DNA of 64,000 nucleotides from Rhynchopus euleeides. Taxonomy: Eukaryota > Euglenozoa > Diplonemea > Diplonemida > Diplonemidae. This document shows, piece after piece, positions 20,646-31,600 of the stretch. The notes beneath the pieces are model-generated. The model did not search any database. It was not told where the DNA came from and was given only the letters and a program-made list of their open reading frames with translations. A program made the position numbers and the translations under genes. The stretch spans positions 1,789,944 through 1,853,943 of the forward strand of contig OY723313.1 of the NCBI GenBank assembly GCA_963210315.1. Direction: 5' to 3'. The number at the start of each line of letters is the position of its first letter. Positions within the stretch are counted from its first letter, which is position 1.

Positions 20646-21151
20646 TAATATTATGAGTTATATTGAATATTATGAGTTTTGGGGGCCGATATTTAATATT
20701 ATGAGTACTGGGCTGTTTGCTACCAGGACTCACTTGCAAACAACCGCTAGCGAACAACGGGTGCTGAAAATAGGATTTTTTTCAGTCACCTACGTCATGT
20801 ACAGACGCTGTGCGTCCCCGGAGATGACCTCTTTTGGCCTACTAGCCGAAAAAAACGGCCAAAAACCCCCCAAAAACGCCCTATTTAATACAGTGCCACA
20901 GAAAAGTTTCGAACACGATAAATTTTAAGATAATTTTAAGTTTTAAGACGAAAATCGCGGTTCTCGAAAAATTTTAAAACATTCTTTTGTTCAATACTTT
21001 GTTTCAAAGTCAAGGATCTTTCTCCGAAGTGTTTTCGGACAAAGATTTCTTGACAAGAGAGATACTAAAAATACTTCTTGACAGGACTGGACAGGTCGAG
21101 GTCATTCTATTTGCGATGTCAGCATCCAGTGGACTCGAAAAGGCCCCCATG

Positions 21152-21198
21152 TCGAGTGGTTTGGAGGGATGGACCGCTCGGTTGCGGAAACCACTCGA
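21152..21198. other. 47-base conserved stem-loop, copy 1
   Basis: Arms TCGAGTGGTTT and AAACCACTCGA pair perfectly around a 25-base loop containing GGAGGGATGG and CCGCTCGG. The same 47 bases recur at 60857-60903 with five substitutions. One of these changes an A-U pair to G-U and so keeps the stem. The flanks of the two sites are unrelated. Confidence 0.5.
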
Positions 21199-21592
21199 CT
21201 GGGATAACGACCCTGTTGAGGTTGGACATTCCTCTTCTGGCCTCTCTGCCTGCGATCCGCAAGCTCATCCGCTTTGGGCAACTCGCAGCAAACCTGGCGA
21301 TAGGGGACAGATAGGAGTAACCTGAGTGAGGTTGAAGGATGCTGACACCCGCCTGACCCAAAGACTGCCTGTTCACAGCGCTGGAGTGTTGCACATGTGG
21401 CACATCATCCACACACCTCTAGGAAACTCCCATGATGCAGGAAAATAACTTTTAAAACAAAACAGAAGTTTTGAGACGAAAAAACTTTCGAACGGAGAAT
21501 TTTAAAACTTTTGTTCGTTCGAAACTTTTCTGCGGCACTGTATTATGAGTTATTTAATATTATGAGTTATATTTAATATTATGCGATATTTA

Positions 21593-21938
21593 CTGGGGGG
21601 GGGCAAATACAAGCATACATGCGAATACAAGCATATTATGAAAATCCGGATTTAAATAAAATTTTCAGGCTAATAGAAGCATATATGCTTCTATTAGCCT
21701 GGTAGAAAATATTGGGTATTTTTGGGGTTTTTGGGGGGTTTTCCACCACAAAAATATAATTTTTTCTACCAGGCTAATACAAGCATGTATGCTTGTATTA
21801 GCCTGGTCAACAAAAATTGGGTTTTTAGTATGCTTGTATTCGCAGTATAACCATTTATAATTTTTCCAGAAAGCCCCGCATTATGCGAGCTGGCACGCTT
21901 AATACAAGCATATATGCTTGTATTTGCCCCCCCCCCAG
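21593..21938. mobile_element. 346-bp TA-flanked non-autonomous element
   Basis: Terminal inverted repeats CTGGGGGGGGGGCAAATACA with TA at 21591-21592 and 21939-21940. The interior holds several perfect palindromes of the form AATACAAGCATATATGCTTG and variants. No coding frame. The architecture (TA target, C/G-run ends, subterminal palindromes) parallels the transposase-bearing element at 18141-20645 but the sequence differs. Confidence 0.75.
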
Positions 21939-21980
21939 TAATATTATGCGTTATTTAAGATTATGCAGGAGGGGGGTTTA

Positions 21981-24244
21981 TTTCTTTTATTTATTGCATC
22001 AAAGCATTGAAGCCCGCATCGCTGATCCCGCCATCCACCCCCTGCATCCCACGCCCGTTGTCCCATTTTCGCTTCCCCCGCCCCGACGCCCCATTCCCTC
22101 GTATGTTTCCCTATGTGAACATCTCTTCTCTTTCTGCTGCTGTGAGAATGCTCACGCCCACATATCTCTCATGCTGTCCCTTCCCTCGTCGGGTCTGCAA
22201 AATAAAACCACAGAACACCCCACCAGGTGACGTTCATTGAAAGGAGGGGGATTTTCCCTCAGAAGTGCAGAATTGTGAGGAACGGTGCGCCGCCTCACAA
22301 AAATGCCTGCCAAGTGGCACACAGAGTGAAGACCCCCTTTGGAAGGCTGTGTGGCCGGATGCTGATTGTGTGGCCCGCGAAAGCACATTCGCTTTTTTTT
22401 TGCCCCGGCACAGTGTGCACATTCAAGCTGGATTGTATAGTCCGCCAAAAGAGTGTTGTTTTGTTCTTTCTTTTCGGTGAAAAGACGTCACGACATATGC
22501 CCGTCTTTTTATCCAGAAAAGCGCAGGCCTGCCACTCCGTCTGGTGCACCTCTGGTTGTGCGTTGTATTCAGGGTGTTCTTTTTACTACTATTTTTTCTC
22601 GCATCATCACTTATCAACTGTATTATAATAATGTTCACTGCCTGCTGCATCTTAAATTTCTTCATTGCCTCCGCTGTGAGCAGACAGCGTCTCTCACAGT
22701 GCACACAGCGGCTAGTGAGGGGCATAACCTTATCAACGGGAGAGAGAAGTCGGAGGCTGTGCTTTGTATGCTGTGCCAGTGATGCCCAGGGCTCACTCTT
22801 GTAGGCATCATAGCCACCCCTTCCTTCAGCCGATTCCCCCCCCCCTACGTTTTCAACTGTTTTGGCGATGTTTCCGCCTGGGTTGCATGATCCCGCTCCC
22901 GAGCGGTGGCTCCACGTTCCCAAGGGTCGTTGATTCAGCCAGGTAAATGTCCCCTGTATCAGCATCTTTTCTTTTCTTGCCCTGTCACACAAACACATCT
23001 TGCTATTACCCTTTGTGAGTTAATATCTGATGAAGCTGGCAGAAGAAAAAAATTCGCCTGGTTCGATCCTGTTTGGTACCTTTCTCCTTTCTTAGCCCCT
23101 TGCCATTCCCCCCGCCCCCCCGCCCTCTCGACCTCTCTCACTGCAGGTGCAGTGAGGAAGGTGCAAGGGATCCGTGCAAAGCCCTCACGCAAACTACAGC
23201 CAACATCTTCGGTCTTTCTACCCCTCCAAATGCAGATTTGATGCCCGTCGCCATAGGGTTGTTGGATTTTTAAGCGCGTGTTTTTTATGCAGGCGGAAAA
23301 GTCCCACCTATTTTGCCCACACCTTTTTTCTTGGGGAGAGTTTCTCTTTCGTGTTCGAGGTCTGTGCCAGAACAGCCCCCCCCCCCCCCTTCCCTCGTGT
23401 CTTCTCCTTTCCAACAGCCAGGGGTTTTGCCGATTTTTTTGGCAGAACTGGTGGCTGTTTCCCACTCAAAAGACTCGTGACAACGTTCGTTATCCTGTTC
23501 ACACGAGCTCGCAAGCACCGGCTGTTAAAAGAAACGCAACTTCAAGTCTTTTTTTGGGCGAGTTGTGCATTGCTCGTGTGCAGCCAAGCCGTGCAGGGGG
23601 TGTCTTTTGTTTACCCAGATCCATCCACCCAAACCCCCAAAACCCACCTTTTGAACTGGTCTCGCACCGTCTCTCTGGCTGTCCAAAACAGGGCCAACCT
23701 CTTGCCATGACGCAAGCGAATACTGAAGAGTTGGGAATTCCTCATCAGGGATTTTCAGGCATGAATCGCCACATTAGAGGGGTGGTGGAGGTTTTCGCTA
23801 CGGTGCCGAATATGGTGCGTTATTGTTGCGTTTCTCCTTTGTGAGAAGTTCGCCGAACTTTGCGAGAACCCCGTGAAGGTGGAAGTGAGTGCCATTGAAC
23901 CGTGTGTATCCCTTCACACACGCCTAACAGGCTGTGTGAGTTCTGCACTCCAAGAGCGTGAAATTCCGTTGACTCCGTTCTCTCTTGAGATTCACTCCGT
24001 TGAGCAGTTTCTGCCCGATTGGAACACAGCGTGGAATTGGTGTTCACACATACATGCGATACAACCTCACTGGGATCGCATCTCAGCCTGTTTGCATCTC
24101 TTTCCCTTTTGTGCACTGGGACTGGCTTTCCTCCCCTGACAACACTGCTGCCAAATCCAGAGCCTGTGGGGAGTCGCCCCTTCCTCTTGACCACGGCGCC
24201 CGTTGAACCGTCCCCAGCGCTTTCTTCTCATTCGAAGCCTCATT
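21981..24244. other. Intergenic region without recognisable gene
   Basis: No open frame here shows a domain, consistent codon usage or splice pattern like the host genes. GC content is lower than in the gene clusters. Some short C and T runs are present. It lies within the divergent strand switch. Confidence 0.5.
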
Positions 24245-24680
24245 TAGGAGGATTCTTCATATTCCTGGATTTCCCGGCGATTTCAGGGCGGACAGGGCGG
24301 ACATGCCCGGACCGGGAAATCCGGGTGTCCGGATGTCCGGGTCCAATTTTGACCCCCCCCCCCCCCCCCGGACATTTAAATTTCCCGAATTTCCCGCCCG
24401 GACATGTCCGGGCGGACATCCGGACATCCAGAAATGTCCGCCCCGGACAGGGCGGACATGTCCGGGCGGACATTTTCTGGTGTCCGGATGTCCGGGCGGA
24501 CATGTCCGGACCCGGAAATTCGGGAAATCCAATTTTGACCCCCCCCCCCCCCCCCGGACATGTCCGGCCAGGACCTCAATAGTTTGATTTTTGGTCCAGA
24601 AAATAGTTTGAAATTTTTTGAAATCTGGGTGCCCAAAAAAAAATTCCTAAGACCGGCGATTTGTAGGGGGACCAGGTGTG
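24245..24680. repeat. CGGACAT-palindrome repeat, copy B (uninterrupted)
   Basis: Matches the repeat at 3169-3866 without the 319-bp insert, so it serves as the empty site. CGGACATGTCCGG-type palindromes are arranged as two opposed halves able to form one large hairpin. The tail, CTGGGTGCCCAAA to GACCGGCGATTTGTAGG, also occurs at 9240-9290 next to another repeat. Confidence 0.75.
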
Positions 24681-24938
24681 GCTCTATTTTGGGGGTATTT
24701 TGGCCCATTTTTGAAATCCTATTTTGGTTTTTTTGCACTTTTTTCTCGCCCTTTTTCGTACGATTTTTGTACCCCACACACAGGTTTTGGCTCTGATTTT
24801 GCCGTTGTTTCGGTCCAACGGGACCGGCCGATACCTAAGATTCAAAAAAAACGCGAAAAAATCTAAAAAAACGTCTACACAGATACTGAACGAATGTTGG
24901 AGAGAGGAGGGAGAATCACCAAAGAGGATGAAGAAAGA

Positions 24939-25616
24939 CTATGGTTCATCCATGTCAGCACTGCGCTGCCTTGTGCGCACAGGCGATGCCTCGTCCGAAT
25001 CACTGTTCCCGTCATCAACGATACGCACCCGTTTCCTGCCCGCGTTCCTGCGAGTCTGCTCCACACTGCTTGCAGCAGACATGGAAAGAACGGTCCACGA
25101 GTCGTAATCGTCCCAATTGAATTCGGGTGCATCGAGATTGACGGTGGCGTAGTTGGTGAGGAGCTGGTGCAAAGAGAGGCTTGCCGCTGTCAGCGAGACT
25201 TGGCGGGGCTTGAAACGCCGACGCTTGTCGGTGAGGTACTGCACTGCCACCTCATTGAGCACATCCACCCGCGGGTCCTTTTCATTGGGGAGATGCGCTC
25301 CAATGATGAGCTCCATGCACAGTCGAGGTGTGGCGATGCGACGTCTGTGTTTCTCTCCTTGCTTTGATTTTGGAGTGAGCACTCTCGACAATCACTGTGG
25401 TAGGAGAAATTGCAATTGCAAGCTCGAGAAAGAACTCAAGGGGCGTTGTTTCGTTGGTTGACAAGAGATGTTGCAGAACAAAGTCTTTCACATGCACATC
25501 AGGAGATCTGGTGACGTAAACCTCTGACCATCTCTCCATTGCAGTCACGATGTCTCCCACTGGCATGCCAATGTCAGATCCCATCTGTGACATTGTCTGA
25601 AGGACTGTGGAAAGGT
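24939..25616 (-). CDS. hAT-like transposase, C-terminal exon (dimerisation domain), probably frameshifted
   Basis: Continues the gene at 28628-31652 across a roughly 3-kb intron: the acceptor TTTTCCACAG lies before 25616. It encodes DLSTVLQTMSQMGSDIG, then LAIAISPTTVIVESAHSKIK, the position of the conserved hAT C-terminal block (usually N-A-x-x-E-R-x-F-S-x-x-K). Near 25365 the frame changes: RRRIATPRLCMELIIGAH resumes one frame over, which points to a one-base indel. After this come a basic segment, acidic serines and a stop at 24939. Because of the shift, this copy is probably inactive unless a short intron hides there. Confidence 0.55.
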
Positions 25617-25664
25617 CTGTGGAAAAGAACCCAGGCGACGAATCACACCCGATCACAACAAATC

Positions 25665-26070
25665 GTCAGCTGATTGAGGGTGTGATATGAGGGTTCTATC
25701 CAACAAGGATATCAAGGCGGCACTTTCAAAGTCCTGCCAAGGACAGCGCCACGTGGGTGTGTGCTTCTGATATATGTTATGTCATCATGTGAACCCTCCC
25801 CAGCGTGTGCCAACATCCCTGACACGCTCACGAAAAGCATGACACGGAGAAAACAGGTGCCGAAACAACCTGCCGAGCACACGGGTGGTGCCACGTTGAT
25901 CCACGCAGCGATCTCCCATGACAGGAAGCCTTGTCGCCACGGCAGAGTCGCCGCAGACTGTGGGAGAGGTGTCGCCAGTCACCTTGAGGTTGCAGTGTGT
26001 CATCAGGCTAAGACCCGTGCCCTCTTCACCTCCCCTGTTAGGTTGCTCCCATATCGTTGCCTGCTTTGGG
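25665..26070 (-). mobile_element. Retroposon copy, 5'-truncated, 406 bp
   Basis: Same family as 2430-2966, in reverse orientation and with the same 3' end. A ten-base target duplication ACAACAAATC lies at 25655-25664 and 26071-26080. It has about 99 percent identity by eye to the other copies, so insertion was recent. Confidence 0.85.
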
Positions 26071-26217
26071 ACAACAAATCACAACGCCAAATGTTGTGAT
26101 TTGTTGTGATTTGTTGCGATTTGTTGCGATTTGTTGTGGCCAGTTGTGATTTGTTGCGACCAGTTGTGACGACTTGTGACCCTTTTGTGATGAGTTGTGA
26201 TGAGTTGTGATGATGAG

Positions 26218-26598
26218 CAACCTAACAGGGGAGGTGAAGAGGGCACGGGTCTTAGCCTGATGACACACTGCAACCTCAAGGTGACTGGCGACACCTCTCC
26301 CACAGTCTGCGGCGACTCTGCCGTGGCGACAAGGCTTCCTGTCATGGGAGATCGCTGCGTGGATCAACGTGGCACCACCCGTGTGCTCGGCAGGTTGTTT
26401 CCGCACCTGTTTTCTCCGTGTCATGCTTTTCGTGAGCGTGTCAGGGATGTTGGCACACGCTGGGGAGGGTTCACATGATGACATAACATATATCAGAAGC
26501 ACACACCCACGTGGCGCTGTCCTTGGCAGGACTTTGAAAGTGCCGCCTTGATATCCTTGTTGGATAGAACCCTCATATCACACCCTCAATCAGCTGAC
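26218..26598 (+). mobile_element. Retroposon copy, 5'-truncated, 381 bp
   Basis: Same family and 3' end as 2430-2966. The direct repeat GATGAG flanks it at 26212-26217 and 26599-26604, though the repetitive target makes the exact length uncertain. The truncation point is 25-30 bases internal to that of the copy at 25665. Confidence 0.8.
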
Positions 26599-26944
26599 GA
26601 TGAGTTGTGATGAGGTGTGATCTGTTGTGATCTGTTGTGATCTGTTGTGATCGCGATCCAAAATTTCAAAAAATTAAAATTTTGGATCGCGATCACAACA
26701 GATCACAACAGATCACACCTCATCACAACTCATCACAAAAGGGTCACAAGTCGTCACAACTGGTCACAACAAATCACACCACGTCACACCTAGTCACAAC
26801 AAATCACAACTGGCCGCAACAAATCGCAAAAAATCACAACAAATCACAACAAATCACAACATTTGCCTTGTGATTTGTTGTGATCTGTTGTGATCGGGTG
26901 TAGATGCGGGCTCCACCAGCGAGGAAGTCCCTCCCTCGTCTGAG

Positions 26945-28492
26945 ATGGATAGCGACACGACGGCTGCGGCTGCGGTGAAACGCACCGCCATCGTTCTGGA
27001 CGCCTCCGACGAGGACTCGATGGGGCAGGATGCCGTGAAACGCACCGCCATTTGTTTAGATCACTCTGACGAGGGCCCGTCCCTCTGGGGGGCTGGGATA
27101 GTGTGTGTGCGACAGCCAGAGTGGGACATGTGTGCGTCTCTTCTTCTTCTTTGGCCGGGCGTGATTGAGCATTTGGCTCTTTGCTGCCCCGACGATCAGC
27201 CCAGTGAGGGCGAGTTGGGTTCTTCTGCGGAGTCATCTGCGTTGACCCCACGCGAATTCCCTGGTTTTCTTTTCTCGCCTTCCCCTCGAATGAATACCCC
27301 TGCTTCCCCTACCCCGCGTAAGATGGGTGCAGAGCACGTTACGCTTGATGCGGATGAATCGTCGGGCTCCCAGCCTGATGATGCTCGTCTCGCTCCACCA
27401 GCAGATACAGCACCGCCTCCGGCGCCCTCTCCGGCTCCGGAGCTCGTGCTGCACACAGACCTGCTGGACGGGCTACAGACCCCGCAGTCGGGCTCGCCGC
27501 CCCTCCCAGAGAGCGCCACGCAACGGAGATCTCCGAGCCCTTGCGTGGGGCGCCGCCTTCCTTTCTCTCCCTCTCTCCCCTCTGAGTCCTCGGTGCCCCG
27601 CGCGCAGAAGCGGGTAGCACCCATACAGGAGACAGGCGAATCTGCCCTGGGGCAACGCTCCTTTAACAACAGAAGAGTAGAACCTCAACCCCCCGTGTCC
27701 CCTGGTTCACCGATTTCAGCGTCAAGCCTTCGGCCTGACGAGGATAGTATCATGCCCCCATCAGAACTTGCTTCCCCCCTTCCTCTCTCGCCTGCACCTT
27801 CCCTTGTTGTGGATGACTCGCCGGGCTTTCAGCCCGTCGACACTCGGCTTAGTCCCCCATCAGACACTGTGTCACCCCCACCACCCTCTCCATGTCAGGA
27901 GCCCCTAGTGCCTTTAGACACTGCAACCCCCTCTCTTCCCGACTGGCAGGCAGAAACGCCGTCTCACCAGGGGGGCGACACGCTCTCCCACGAGTGCACG
28001 TCGCCGAGCCCTTACGTGGGGCGTCGACTTCCTTTCTCCCCTTCCTCCCCTTCTGAGTCCTCGGTTCCCCGCGCGCAGAAACGTGTAGCGCACATGCGGG
28101 AGGCAGACGAATCTGCCCTGGAGCGATGCTCGTTTCATAACAACAGAGCAGGTTTTCCTTCCTCCCGCACGATCATCAGCACAGCTAGATCAGGCGTGCC
28201 TTCCCCTTTCCCACGGGCCTCACAGGCCTTGCGCTTCTTGGAGCGCAAGACACGTGCTGTCCGTCCTTCTCGTTCTCGTTTCCTCCAGAAGCAGGTGTTG
28301 CGTGCGGTTCCGAAGCGCACCCGCTGCATCCCCTCTCCCACCATCTTTCGTTCGGCGGCTATTCCGCGCTCTTTTCAACGCGTCGTCGCGAAGATTGCGC
28401 CTCAGTATCAGCAGGCGCAATCTCCGGCTTCCAGTGTGTGTGTGTCCCCCCTCCTTTACAGCGCAACGAGGAGTCACGTAGAGCAAGAGTAG
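26945..28492 (+). CDS. Pro/Ser-rich protein of unknown function, inside the hAT intron on the opposite strand
   Basis: An uninterrupted 515-codon frame. It starts with an acidic/Ala head in which AVKRTAI(V/C)LD occurs twice about 20 residues apart. An internal duplication follows: residues about 185-235 and 335-395 share VGRRLPFSPS...PSESSVPRAQKRVA. The last 100 residues are strongly basic (RFLERKTRAVRPSRSRFLQK). No domain is recognised. Base use is close to the neighbouring transposase. It lies between two copies of the CACCCGATC end motif (26903 and 28574) and so may be the coding part of a composite element rather than a host gene. Introns cannot be excluded. Confidence 0.45.
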   Translation: MDSDTTAAAAVKRTAIVLDASDEDSMGQDAVKRTAICLDHSDEGPSLWGAGIVCVRQPEWDMCASLLLLWPGVIEHLALCCPDDQPSEGELGSSAESSALTPREFPGFLFSPSPRMNTPASPTPRKMGAEHVTLDADESSGSQPDDARLAPPADTAPPPAPSPAPELVLHTDLLDGLQTPQSGSPPLPESATQRRSPSPCVGRRLPFSPSLPSESSVPRAQKRVAPIQETGESALGQRSFNNRRVEPQPPVSPGSPISASSLRPDEDSIMPPSELASPLPLSPAPSLVVDDSPGFQPVDTRLSPPSDTVSPPPPSPCQEPLVPLDTATPSLPDWQAETPSHQGGDTLSHECTSPSPYVGRRLPFSPSSPSESSVPRAQKRVAHMREADESALERCSFHNNRAGFPSSRTIISTARSGVPSPFPRASQALRFLERKTRAVRPSRSRFLQKQVLRAVPKRTRCIPSPTIFRSAAIPRSFQRVVAKIAPQYQQAQSPASSVCVSPLLYSATRSHVEQE

Positions 28493-28627
28493 GATAGCGG
28501 GCCCGGTTCCTCACGGTATGGTCCTTCGGGGCCAGGCTGCGATGCCAGCACGCTAACCCAAATTGCAATACGATCGGGTGTGATTTGTTGTGATTTGTTG
28601 TTTTTTTCCCCAGCCTGATTACCCCAC

Positions 28628-31600
28628 CAGCGTACCTCCTCCCAGGGTATTCATCCCATCTCTTCTTCAGATCCTTGCTGATCATGTGGCACAGGCTGCC
28701 ACGTAAACGTGAGAGTTCCTCTGTTTCCTCCTTGTTGTCCAACTCTCCGACTTGCGTTTGATATGTCCCAGCTCCCCTTGCCAGAACTGCAAGGGTTGCA
28801 TTTTGCAGGTCAATCAGCTGCTGTCCCTCGTCGAGTTGAAGGGAGGCGGTTTGGAGGCGAGTGGACACAACTGCACAACAATCCATGATATCCCGGAGCA
28901 ACGCTGTTGTTTTGTAGTATGCTGTGGTTGAGATCTCATGAAACACAGGTGGTGGGGGAGAAACCTTTTGCATCATCTTGAGACTTGCGGGGAGGTTCAC
29001 AAACGCTGCCTTCATCACATTGGCGGTATGCGCAGCCCAGCGAATTGTGTGTTCGCGTGGAAAGGTGAGCGCGTCTTTGTTTTCCTTTTCAAGAGCAACC
29101 AGCCGTTTGTGAGAAGTGTTGAAATATGTAAAGTAAGAGCGGGTAGTCTTACGATGAGCTTTTACAGCGCGAACATTGCGTATCACCTTTACGCTGTTCT
29201 GGTGAAGGTGGGAGAGGTCATGAACAAGCAAGAGACGATGTGCAAACTCAGCTTCAAGCAGGGTTTTTGTAGCGATCATTGTTGTGGCCTGGTCCGACGC
29301 AAATGCCCACACAGACTGCTTCGCCCACAAAAACAGCCCCAATTCACGCAAGTGTGCACACATCCCATCCTTGATCCCCTGAGCCGTTGCTTCTTTCACA
29401 TCGAAACAGCCCAGACACCAGTCCTTCACTTTCCCAGAGTCGCGGTCAAGTCCACACACAAAAAGAACCTGGATGTCCAGCTTGCCATAGGTGCTCCCAT
29501 CTATCTTAATGGTCCCCACAGCACAGGCCTTCACCTCTTGCACCAGATTGTTTTGCACGACACGGTAGAGGACATCTTGCATATCCCTCCCAGCACAACG
29601 ACTGTTGTGTGTAGCAAGATGGGGGAGCCCACACATCTCAAGGTCACGTGCCTCGTTCGCAAGCCCTCCCATACCCCTCCCCTCCTGCGTCAGTGTCGCC
29701 ACCTTGACGATGAGGCAATAGATGGCGCGTCTCTGATCCTCAGTCGCAGTGATGATTCTTTGCGCAACGGGTGTAGAACCTCTTTGAACATTGACAACAG
29801 GCGCTGGTGTGTTGATTGAGGGAGGTTGTTGGTGTTTGTCCTTCAGCCCAACTGCGGCCTTGTGCATGGCGGACTTCAGGTGGTTGAGTTGCAAGCTCTT
29901 CAAGGAACTGGCGGGTTGATCAGCATTGATGTCCCCTGTGGCGAAGCGCAGAGACTTTCCCGAATACAACTTTTGCAACTCCACAAGTTCTTCCCTGCAA
30001 ACTTTGCAAGCCAGGTTGTTACCAGTCTTGACAAAACAGCTGGTATCAATTTGAGGGGCGCTCGTGCTCGGGCGCCTCGACATCAGGAGTTGAAGGGCGT
30101 CGATCTGTTGAACTTGCGGTTGAGTAGTAGCCAAAGCAGGGATCGCGACAAGGGACAGAAATGTGGAGTTGGCTGCGTTGTAAACGAGCCGGAGAGGAGA
30201 CGTGGAGAGCACAGACGGGGTCATAGGTGGCAACACGCTCCTCGTGAAGCCGACCTCCGTGTTCTCATGGTACGCCACGCTCTTCTCCGTCGTTCGTGTT
30301 AGCATGACAAGGGAAGCCCTTGCCACACTTACAGTCAGACGACAGTCAGCAGTGAAGCGCTGCTCGGAGAGCACACAGTTCTTGAGGCGGATCACCTCAT
30401 CCCACTGCTCGTCGTCCGAGCAGTCGCCCCTCTGCACCCGCCCCAGGAGGCCAGCGGCACTGGACGGTGTCGGGGTGTCCGGCCGCTTGCCCCCTGCGCC
30501 TGCCGCCAGCACAGCCAGCGCGTAGTGCCCCGAGGAGTGGGAGGCTCCGACGTCCGTCCATCCCAGCGCATCTTCAAACGACACAAGCTTCGTGCTTGTA
30601 ACCTCTGGTGAACAGCTCAGACAAGAGATCGCCTCGAGAAGCACGAACTGCGGCGGAACAGGTCCTCCCAGGCGAGTGCTGTCGTAGATGAGCACTTTCG
30701 CCTTCCCCTGCGAGAACAACGGAAACTCCACGGCGGGTTGGGGGTTGGCGAACGACACCGGCGGGGGCAGCAACACTGGAGGCGGCGGTTGTGGTGGCTG
30801 AGTTGGCGGCTCGATCACGTCCAGGTCGACTTCGAGCTGTGCTGATTCAGGTGATGCGTCTCTCTTTCTCGCGTATAATCCCAGACAGAGTTTTTGGGAG
30901 GGGCGGCTATACGGGGTGCCCGTCATGCCCGCTGCTCGTCCCTCGCAGACGAGCGACCACCGCTCCTTCCCCGGGTCCCCCGTGCAGAGCTGCGCGGCGT
31001 ACACCGCCTGCGTCCGGGTCTTGCCGCTTTTCGCGAGCACGACGCCGACCAGCCGGTAGTGCACAGCCGTGCCCTCCCCCCCCTCGACGCCAGCAAGCGT
31101 GAGGGGGCTGCTGCTGGGGTGGTTCTGCTTGTGGCCTTTGTTGTCGAACCGCTTGTAATCGATCATCAGAAGCTCAGGCAGGAGCTCGGCACAGGTCGTC
31201 CGCTTCTGTCTCTCGTTGCAGTCAGAGCACTTTGTAGATGTGTGCACCAGCGGCGGACCGTCCCCCTTCACCTCGACGGACGAGAAGGGGCCGAGGGTGG
31301 TCACCTGGGTGGGAGAGCTGGGGCAGGAGCACACGGTGTGAAAGCCCATGTTTCTCCCTTTTCCGAGGGGGCTCAGGTGGGGTTCGCTTTCCACGAGCGA
31401 GTGCCACGCGGCGGAGGGGTCACCACGGGGTAACCACGCCGCGGGGGCCGGCGTGTCATCGCTGCCGCCCCCCTCCCTCATCCACTTGAGGAGGTCCCCA
31501 AGCCGCCCCCTCGACTCCCGCAGGCGCGTGCTCGCGAGCACCTGCGCGACGCATGCCGCAGCATCCGTCACCTGCCCGCGCTCCGTCGGGCGCACATCCC

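Larger units (their letters stand above)
18085..21978. mobile_element. Outer TA-flanked inverted-repeat element containing two other elements
   Basis: Ends are AACCCCCCTCC(C/T)GCATAAT and its complement, matching over 27 bases with two differences. TA lies outside each end (18083-18084 and 21979-21980). The element is filled by a 2505-bp transposon (18141-20645) and a 346-bp element (21593-21938); about 1.04 kb is its own. AT-rich TAATATTATG motifs line both ends and the central junctions. Own coding capacity is not evident. Confidence 0.6.
25648..26903. mobile_element. Large foldback built of ten-base repeats, carrying two retroposons
   Basis: The ends CACCCGATCACAACA and TGTTGTGATCGGGTG are complementary. 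The interior is two long arms made of degenerate ten-base units (TTGTGATTTG, TTGTGATCTG and similar), meeting at a centre near 26665 with the palindrome GATCGCGATCCAAAATTT and its complement. Retroposons at 25665-26070 and 26218-26598 interrupt the left arm; without them the arms are about 200-250 bases. A further copy of the end, GATCGGGTGTGATTTGTTG, lies at 28574-28592. No coding sequence of its own. Confidence 0.65.

Noticed and set aside
21152-21198. tRNA gene
   Set aside because: The 47-base hairpin is too short for a cloverleaf and has no acceptor stem or TTCGA-type B box in the right place. No tRNA was found anywhere in the window by eye.
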